This document shows positions 58,373-64,000 of a stretch of 64,000 nt of DNA, piece after piece; position 1 is the stretch's first letter, and each line of letters starts with the position of its first letter. The translations under genes and the position numbers were made by a program. Under the pieces are notes generated by a model. The model was not told the DNA's origin and searched no databases. It saw only the letters and a list, made by a program, of their open reading frames with translations. Origin of the DNA: an uncultured Eubacteriales bacterium (lineage in GTDB: Bacteria; Bacillota; Clostridia; Oscillospirales; Acutalibacteraceae); the NCBI GenBank assembly GCA_902491475.1, contig CABUHY010000009.1, positions 1-64,000 on the forward strand, in the 5' to 3' direction.

Positions 58373-61306
58373 TTATATACCGATTGTGAGTATTTCAAAG
58401 GGCTTATACTCAATTTTGTCGCTCTCGAAAAGGACATCTTCAAGCATATTCATAACCTTTACGGGCTTGGGGAATGTGAGCGTTCCCCTCTTCCCGTCCT
58501 GCTCGGAAAGTCTTACGACAACATGCTTTCCGTCCTCGGACTGCTTCATAGCCTGCAAGAACAGACCGGGGAATGTATTTGCACACGAAACATCGGCTTT
58601 TGTAAGAGGAATATTGTATTCAAAAGCCTTGTTGTTTATCTCGGCATCAACGAACGAACCCAAATGCGGCATAATCATATAGCAGAAATCGTGCTTGCCC
58701 ATATCGCTTTCGATATCGGGGCGAACCGTTCCCCTCAAAAGACTTAAAGACATGGAATTTTCGCAAAGACCTACGCCGTACTTGCCCTCGTTTATAAGCG
58801 CAACGCCGCCGCCCTGCTCCGCAAGGTCAACCCACTTGTGATGGCATACCTCAAAGCGTGCTTTCTGCCATGAAGTGTTGGAATGGGTTTCACGCTTGAT
58901 ATAGCCTGCGCTTGTGTCGCACACAGCCTCTCTTGTAAGAACCTTGCAGTCGTACTGTGCCTTGACAAGACGGTGTCTCTCTTTCCAGTCGACGATATTT
59001 TCGACCTCAATTCCTCTCGAACGGCGGAACAGGCGGATAACTCTTTTCCATTCGCTCTCGCCTATTGCGACAGTTGCCGTGAACTCCGCCGACTCGCTGT
59101 CCTTATGAGTGAGCGAAAGGTTTTCGGTTACCTCGGGGATAATTTCCTTATCTTTATAATTCGGAAGTATATCCCATGCGTCATATACGCCGGGATTGTC
59201 CTCATAAACCTTGAGCTTGTTGAACTCTCCGTCTGCCCATTCTCTCTCGTTTTCCTTGTCATAAAGGCTTAACATACTTCCGTCCGAATTGAATTTTATA
59301 CGGTAAAACGGTGTTTCAACGCAGTCGCCGACGGATATCCAATCGGAATTATCGGTTGTTTCGTCAAATATTTTTCCGTTTGACAGTGCGGGAAGCGACG
59401 GAATTGCCCAAAAGCCTTTTTTTCCGTGTCTTACGGTTCTGCCGTTTTCGTCCTCGATAAATGTAAGTGAGGTTCTGTCAAAGTTCAGCGAGTTAAAGTA
59501 ATTTTCGCCCGATTTGATAACCGCGTCAAGCTGTTCGTCAACCCATTCATAGTCGGCTATCGCATCCTTATACACGGGATTGATATGGCTGCCGGGCAAA
59601 ATATCGTGAAATTGATTTATAAGCAGCTTTTTGTAGCATTCTTCAAGGAGCTTTAACGGATACTCGGTTCCCGTCGCCGCACGCAGAACGGATATTATCT
59701 CCGCTTCGCGCAGCTTGTATTCAAGCCTGCGGTTATACTGCTTGAGAACGGATTTTGTGGTAAATGTGCCCCTGTGCATTTCAAGGTATAATTCGCCATC
59801 CCACTTTTCGAGTTTACCGTTGTTTTTGAAGTTCTTTTCAAGGAATTCCTTACCCGAAACATGCTCTGTTTTAGGCATAGCGGAAATCTTGTCAAAGCGC
59901 TTCATCATTTCAATCATTTCCTCGGTAACGCCGCTGCCGCCGTCGCCGTAGCCGAACATCGACATAGTCTGTCCGCCGGTATTCTTGTCCTGATAAGCCT
60001 CCCAGTTTTCCTGTATCTGCGAGGGCATATTCCATGTTATGAAATGTGTGGGCGGAACGCAGGCATATACCTCGCTTGCGTCAATGCCCTTCCATATAAA
60101 GTTATTGTGCGGAAATCTGTTTGTGTCGTTCCAGGTTGACATCTTGTTGGAAACGAAATAGTCAATTCCGCTCTTTTTGAGTATCTGCGGCAAAATCCAG
60201 CTGTTGCCGAACACATCGGGAAGCCAACAGTTGTTTACGGTAATTCCGAATTTTTCCCTGAAATACTTCTGACCGTAAAGGCACTGCCTTATGAGGCTCT
60301 CCGCAGACGGAATGTTACAGTCGGGCTCGACATACATACCGCCAACGGGCTCAAACTGACCGTTTTTGATTTTTTCTTTAAGCTCCGAGAACACCTCGGG
60401 ATAATACTTTTCAAGTGTTTCGTAGGTGTAAGCCTGCGTATGAGTGTATTTGAAATCGGGGTATCTGTCCATAAGACGGAGCTGAATGAGCACGGTACGC
60501 AGATTTTTCTGCACGGTGTGTATTCTTCTCCAATAATACGCAAGGTCAAGGTGGGAATGAGCCACAAGAGCCACATCACCGTTACCCTTATAATCCGTAT
60601 TGGCGTAAATTACATTTTCTATGTACTCTTTTGCCTCCTTAACGCCCGTCACATACTCCTCGTTATCGAAGTTTATGCAATTCATTGCGTTGTTGAGCTC
60701 ACGGTTGAGGAACGCTCTGTAATCCTCGTTAAAATAGTCGCTGTTTGCAATATCGAGAAGCACCTCAAAGTCATAGACAAGGTCGAGCACCTCATGGTCA
60801 ATCGTTGCAAGGTATGCGCCCTCGAATATCTGACGGCAGCCCCTTACGGAAAGGGATTCGGGGTTTCTCTCGTCGTCGGGCTTTGAGCGGTTGTAGCCCT
60901 GCATTTCAAAATGCAAATCGTCGCTGTCAACATATCCCGAAAGCAGCACCCTGTCCCTGTTCGGGTCAACGCCGCCTACATATTTACCGTTTACCTTTAT
61001 TATGATTTCCGCCGCCGTTTTAAGCGTGAGCCAAAGCTCCTTGCCCTTTAATGAATCGGGCACCCTAACATCGCCCTTGATAAACGCCGTACCGTCGGGA
61101 GTAAAATACATATCTCCCCTTTTGAGCGGTCTGTAATCGTCGGAGTAATATTCGTAGTTCATCTCCGAAACCTGCCTTGCGTCTCTTATCTGCAAGGTGT
61201 CGATTTCGTATTTGTCACGGACAATATATCTTTTAAGCCATCCGAAGCGAAGCTCTGTCCATTCCTCGGGACGCATACTTCTTCTGACTACCTTTATGTG
61301 TGCCAT
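58373..61306 (-). CDS. Alpha-mannosidase (GH38)
   Basis: The 977-residue protein is a GH38 retaining alpha-mannosidase. A beta-rich N-terminal domain (about 1-240, with DGTAFIKGDVRVPDSLKG) precedes the catalytic domain. This has zinc-binding HSHLDLAYYWR near residue 250 and CWLPDVFGNSWILPQIL near residue 357, whose Asp is the nucleophile. A helical middle domain contains INQFHDILPGSHI near 575, followed by the large C-terminal beta domains. There is no signal peptide, so it should act on imported manno-oligosaccharides. It lies 12 nt from the NifU-like gene and downstream of phosphoglucomutase, a carbohydrate-use group. Confidence 0.93.
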   Translation of the reverse strand: MAHIKVVRRSMRPEEWTELRFGWLKRYIVRDKYEIDTLQIRDARQVSEMNYEYYSDDYRPLKRGDMYFTPDGTAFIKGDVRVPDSLKGKELWLTLKTAAEIIIKVNGKYVGGVDPNRDRVLLSGYVDSDDLHFEMQGYNRSKPDDERNPESLSVRGCRQIFEGAYLATIDHEVLDLVYDFEVLLDIANSDYFNEDYRAFLNRELNNAMNCINFDNEEYVTGVKEAKEYIENVIYANTDYKGNGDVALVAHSHLDLAYYWRRIHTVQKNLRTVLIQLRLMDRYPDFKYTHTQAYTYETLEKYYPEVFSELKEKIKNGQFEPVGGMYVEPDCNIPSAESLIRQCLYGQKYFREKFGITVNNCWLPDVFGNSWILPQILKKSGIDYFVSNKMSTWNDTNRFPHNNFIWKGIDASEVYACVPPTHFITWNMPSQIQENWEAYQDKNTGGQTMSMFGYGDGGSGVTEEMIEMMKRFDKISAMPKTEHVSGKEFLEKNFKNNGKLEKWDGELYLEMHRGTFTTKSVLKQYNRRLEYKLREAEIISVLRAATGTEYPLKLLEECYKKLLINQFHDILPGSHINPVYKDAIADYEWVDEQLDAVIKSGENYFNSLNFDRTSLTFIEDENGRTVRHGKKGFWAIPSLPALSNGKIFDETTDNSDWISVGDCVETPFYRIKFNSDGSMLSLYDKENEREWADGEFNKLKVYEDNPGVYDAWDILPNYKDKEIIPEVTENLSLTHKDSESAEFTATVAIGESEWKRVIRLFRRSRGIEVENIVDWKERHRLVKAQYDCKVLTREAVCDTSAGYIKRETHSNTSWQKARFEVCHHKWVDLAEQGGGVALINEGKYGVGLCENSMSLSLLRGTVRPDIESDMGKHDFCYMIMPHLGSFVDAEINNKAFEYNIPLTKADVSCANTFPGLFLQAMKQSEDGKHVVVRLSEQDGKRGTLTFPKPVKVMNMLEDVLFESDKIEYKPFEILTIGI

Positions 61307-61317
61307 TTATTTTCTCC

Positions 61318-61551
61318 TTACTTATCCCAAAAATACGGCTTTTTCCTTACCGCCTTTATCTTTACGGTCTCGCCTTGGTCCTTTTTGATTTCACTCTCTA
61401 TCCAGGCAACGCACCGCTCAAGGATAAGACACTTTGAGCACTCGCCCCTGAAAATGAGCTCAAGCGTTTCGCCGTCAAACGACGAAAACTCGACCCAGCC
61501 GCCGTCGCCCTGAATTTTGGGATTTATAATGTTTTCTATATAATTTCTCAT
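61318..61551 (-). CDS. Small NifU C-terminal-domain-like protein
   Basis: The 77-residue protein resembles the NifU C-terminal (Nfu) domain: IINPKIQGDGGWVEFSSFDG near residues 8-27, then LIFRGECSKCLILERCVAW near 33-51. The Nfu-type CxxC is present (CSKC), with a third Cys seven residues on (C in ERC), which is not standard. Nfu proteins carry and transfer Fe-S clusters. The ATG at 61551 follows GGAGGATAAG and lies 1 nt after the phosphomutase stop. Why it sits between two carbohydrate genes is unclear. Confidence 0.75.
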   Translation of the reverse strand: MRNYIENIINPKIQGDGGWVEFSSFDGETLELIFRGECSKCLILERCVAWIESEIKKDQGETVKIKAVRKKPYFWDK

Positions 61552-61552
61552 C

Positions 61553-63193
61553 TTATCCTCCGACAACGCTTGTAAGCTTACTTCTCAGCTTTTCGAGCGT
61601 CTTTTCCGCTTCGTTCCTGTCGCTTTCGCAAACGGAATAGTATATTTTAAGCTTAGGTTCGGTGCCCGACGGTCTTACCGCAAACCAGGTTCCGTTTTTG
61701 AATATAAATTTCAAAACATTTTCTTTCGGCAAATCGCCTATGCCCTGTGAATAATCGACAACCTCGTCTATGCCGTCGAACATAGACTTACCGTCCGCCC
61801 TGAAGGTGTCCATAAGTGCTTTTATTTTCTTTGTGCCGTCAATGCCTTTAAGCACAAACGAGTCAAGGCTGTCCATATAATATCCGTACTGCCTGTACAG
61901 CTCTTCAAGTGCGTCAACAAGCGTTCTGCCGTTATTCTTATGATAAGCCGCCATCTCGCAGATAAGCATTGAAGCGACAACGGCGTCCTTGTCCCTTGCG
62001 TGTGTGCCTACAAGGTAGCCGTAGCTTTCCTCATAGCCGATTACAAACTCTTTCTCGTTTGATTTTTCGTAAGCGTTTATTCTGTCGCCGATATACTTAA
62101 AGCCCGTAAGGGTCTGCACAACATTCAAGCCGTATTTTCTGCCTATATTAGCTCCGAGGTCATTGGTAACTATTGTCTTTACAAGCGTTGACTTTTCGTT
62201 GAGGCCGTCTTTTTTATGCGAAAGCACAAAATCGACAAGCAGTGCGCCCATCTGATTGCCCGTAATAAGCCTGTACTCGCCGTTATGCAAAACAGCCGTA
62301 CCCACCCTGTCGCAGTCGGGGTCCGTTCCGAGCACTATATCGGCATTTTCACGCTTTGCCTGTTCAATACCCAAGGTAAGGGCGTTCTTTTCCTCGGGGT
62401 TCGGCGAACGCACGGTGGAAAAATTGCCGTCGGGAAGCTCCTGCTCCTTTACGACGGAAACATTGAAATCACGGAGAACGGTTCTTACGGGAATATTGCC
62501 CGTGCCGTGAAGCGGCGTATATACAATTTTAAGCTCCGACTTTTCACGGTAAAGCGACTGCGTTTCGACAGCCTTTATAAATGCGTCGAGAACCTCTTTG
62601 CCCACATATGAGAAAAGTCCGTCCTTTTCCGCTTTTTCAAGGTCTGCGTGACCTACCTTTTCAATCTCTGAAACGGCATTTACATATGTAATGACCTTGT
62701 TTGCAAACCTCGGCACAAGCTGACAGCCGTTTTCGTCGTAAATTTTATATCCGTTATACTCTTTCGGATTGTGGCTTGCGGTTACGACGACGCCCGCAGT
62801 ACAGTTAAGATGCTTTACCGCAAATGAGAGCACGGGTGTCGGCATAAGCGTATCGAAAAGATATGTCTTAATGCCGTTATATACGAGCACCTCTGCCGCA
62901 AAGGAAGCAAACTGCCTTGAATTGTTGCGAGAGTCATAGGCGATAACAACGCTTTTATCTCCGTCAAACTCACTGTTGAGATAATCCGCAAGTCCCTTTG
63001 TCGCCTTGCTGACGGTATATTTGTTCATTCGGTTTGCGCCTGCGCCCATTATTCCGCGGAGTCCGCCGGTACCGAATTCAAGATTTTTATAAAACCTGTC
63101 CTCGAGCTCTTTTTCGTCCGTTATTTTTTCAAGCTCCGAACGGGTATCCTCATCAAACGAAAGCCATTTTTCGTATTCTTTTTTCCATTCCAT
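61553..63193 (-). CDS. pgcA: Phosphoglucomutase/phosphomannomutase
   Basis: The 546-residue alpha-D-phosphohexomutase interconverts glucose 1- and 6-phosphate (or the mannose forms). It has LEFGTGGLRGIMGAGANRMN near residue 37, the active-site serine in VVTASHNPKEYNGYKIY near 130, the metal loop LGTDPDCDRVG near 285, the sugar-binding GYEESYGYLVG near 375 and the phosphate-binding RPSGTEPKLKIYY near 508. The start at 63193 (MEWKKEYE) follows AAAGGCGGACAAAATT. It has its own promoter and leads into the NifU-like and GH38 genes. Confidence 0.95.
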   Translation of the reverse strand: MEWKKEYEKWLSFDEDTRSELEKITDEKELEDRFYKNLEFGTGGLRGIMGAGANRMNKYTVSKATKGLADYLNSEFDGDKSVVIAYDSRNNSRQFASFAAEVLVYNGIKTYLFDTLMPTPVLSFAVKHLNCTAGVVVTASHNPKEYNGYKIYDENGCQLVPRFANKVITYVNAVSEIEKVGHADLEKAEKDGLFSYVGKEVLDAFIKAVETQSLYREKSELKIVYTPLHGTGNIPVRTVLRDFNVSVVKEQELPDGNFSTVRSPNPEEKNALTLGIEQAKRENADIVLGTDPDCDRVGTAVLHNGEYRLITGNQMGALLVDFVLSHKKDGLNEKSTLVKTIVTNDLGANIGRKYGLNVVQTLTGFKYIGDRINAYEKSNEKEFVIGYEESYGYLVGTHARDKDAVVASMLICEMAAYHKNNGRTLVDALEELYRQYGYYMDSLDSFVLKGIDGTKKIKALMDTFRADGKSMFDGIDEVVDYSQGIGDLPKENVLKFIFKNGTWFAVRPSGTEPKLKIYYSVCESDRNEAEKTLEKLRSKLTSVVGG

Positions 63194-63218
63194 AATTTTG
63201 TCCGCCTTTCTTTTCAAA

Positions 63219-63247
63219 ATTTTATCACAATGCTTTTTTTCAGTCAA
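63219..63247 (-). promoter_or_regulatory. Promoter of pgcA operon
   Basis: On the minus strand TTGACT (complement 63242-63247) and TAAAAT (complement 63219-63224) are 17 bp apart, about 20 nt before the start codon's ribosome binding site. Confidence 0.7.
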
Positions 63248-63255
63248 TAAAACAG

Positions 63256-63283
63256 TTGCTTTAATTATAAAAATTGTTATAAT
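63256..63283 (+). promoter_or_regulatory. Promoter of the GH36-type gene
   Basis: TTGCTT (63256-63261) and TATAAT (63278-63283) are separated by 16 bp; TG before the -10 box (TGTTATAAT) gives an extended -10. It lies back to back with the pgcA promoter. Confidence 0.7.
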
Positions 63284-63309
63284 AAAAGAAAGGTATTAGG
63301 AGGTTTCTT

Positions 63310-64000
63310 ATGGAAAAGTTCAAAATAAGCATGGAATACAAAGCGGGCAACACCGTTTATCAAACAAATCTTTTTGAGACGCCCGATTTCAAAATCAACT
63401 ACAAGGCGTCCGAACAGCGTATAAGGCTTGACCTTAAAACAAAGGTACCGATGGAAATTCTTAAATTCACGGTTACCGTCCCCTATTCTTTCGACGCAGA
63501 CGACAGAATTTTTCCCAACGGCTACCAGTCGTGGACGGACTGCCGTGAAATGTTTGTCGACGAGGTTCCGCAGCATACGGTCCTGCCGACAACTCTTGCG
63601 TTCCGTCACACGCTTTTGGGCGCTTCGGGAGCATATAACTTTACGGAAAATGTTAAAACACCGGGCGTGTTTACGGCATTTTCGTATCTCTATGTCAGAA
63701 ACGGCTCGGAATATGACCTTTTTGCTTCATTGAGCGAGAGAAACGGTTATACGATTATCAGAACCGACTGCCGCAGAAACGAAATCAACATCATAAAAGA
63801 CCTTGAGGGTGTTGTCTATGACGGCGAATACAACATTTTCGATGTCGTAAACCTCAAAGGCGAAGAGGACGAGGTGTTTGACAAGTGGTTCTCGCTTATG
63901 AATATCGAAAAGCCTACGGCAAATGTCAAAAACGGCTACACCACTTGGTACAATTACTACTCGAACATCAATGAAAAGATTGTCACGGACGACCTTGAAG
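63310..64000 (+). CDS. GH36-type alpha-galactosidase, partial at window end
   Basis: The reading frame is open from the ATG at 63310, after AGGAGGTTTCTT, to the window edge (230 residues seen). The N-terminal beta-sandwich domain contains FPNGYQSWTDCREM near residue 75, a GH36/melibiase hallmark. The visible chain ends at the start of the catalytic barrel with NGYTTWYNYYSNINEKIV near residue 211. Alpha-galactosidase is the most likely activity, but the catalytic Asp residues are beyond the window. It diverges from pgcA and belongs by context to the glycan-use group. No signal peptide. Confidence 0.85.
   Translation, partial: MEKFKISMEYKAGNTVYQTNLFETPDFKINYKASEQRIRLDLKTKVPMEILKFTVTVPYSFDADDRIFPNGYQSWTDCREMFVDEVPQHTVLPTTLAFRHTLLGASGAYNFTENVKTPGVFTAFSYLYVRNGSEYDLFASLSERNGYTIIRTDCRRNEINIIKDLEGVVYDGEYNIFDVVNLKGEEDEVFDKWFSLMNIEKPTANVKNGYTTWYNYYSNINEKIVTDDLE

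Noticed and set aside
1..64000. Prophage, integrative element or insertion sequence
   Set aside because: No integrase, transposase, phage structural gene or tRNA-adjacent attachment site could be recognised; gene order is typical chromosomal Clostridia.

Overview
This is a chromosomal window from a spore-forming, low-to-moderate GC Firmicute of the class Clostridia, most like the gut-associated Ruminococcaceae/Oscillospiraceae. The evidence is a complete spoIIIA operon, spoIIR, the Clostridia gene order spoIIIAA-AH / Asp23-like / nusB / xseA / xseB / ispA / dxs / tlyA / nadK / argR / recN, strong GGAGG-type ribosome binding sites, and T-box, M-box and cobalamin riboswitches with intrinsic terminators. 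Nearly all genes lie on the minus strand. I saw no prophage, transposase, CRISPR array, rRNA or tRNA.

Layout by region. 1-400: end of a structured repeat and a T-box leader for a gene beyond the left edge. 0.4-15.4 kb: housekeeping and sporulation cluster read leftward (spoIIIA channel genes, nusB, exonuclease VII, isoprenoid genes ispA/dxs, tlyA, nadK, argR, recN). 15.5-18.4 kb: a large YfhO-type membrane protein on the plus strand. 18.5-24.8 kb: uvrA, uvrB, nadE, radC. 24.9-27.8 kb: metF and a tight unrecognised trio (DUF5685 protein, a J-like protein without HPD, a membrane protein). 27.9-30.1 kb: a cobalamin riboswitch controlling two exported proteins that resemble the two halves of transcobalamin/intrinsic factor. 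30.2-36 kb: PHP phosphoesterase, DegV, Na/Pi cotransporter, GH20 hexosaminidase, spoIIR. 36-43 kb: rsuA-type synthase, coaD, rsmD, phosphatase, uvrC, HPr, polysaccharide deacetylase. 43-46 kb: M-box and mgtE, DUF2974 hydrolase. 46-50.4 kb: second Na/Pi cotransporter with a PhoR/PhoB pair. 50.5-52.5 kb: NUDIX, Cof-type HAD and DUF1003 proteins. 52.6-58.3 kb: purine salvage operon xpt - BmpA lipoprotein - ABC ATPase - two permeases. 58.4-64 kb: GH38 alpha-mannosidase, NifU-like small protein, phosphoglucomutase and, divergently, a GH36-type alpha-galactosidase cut by the right edge.

The two most interesting signals are these. First, a repeat of about 165 bp occurs as five full or nearly full copies plus one partial copy. 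It is always in the same orientation, can fold into three hairpins, and ends in GGTGAT exactly 4 nt before the ATG of nadK, nusB and degV, so it supplies their Shine-Dalgarno sequence. That sequence can pair with an internal ATCACC, which can pair alternatively with another conserved GGTGAT in the loop. Second, the B12-riboswitch operon encodes a sortase-anchored alpha/alpha-barrel protein and a DUF4430 lipoprotein, a plausible split transcobalamin-like B12 capture system on a Gram-positive surface.
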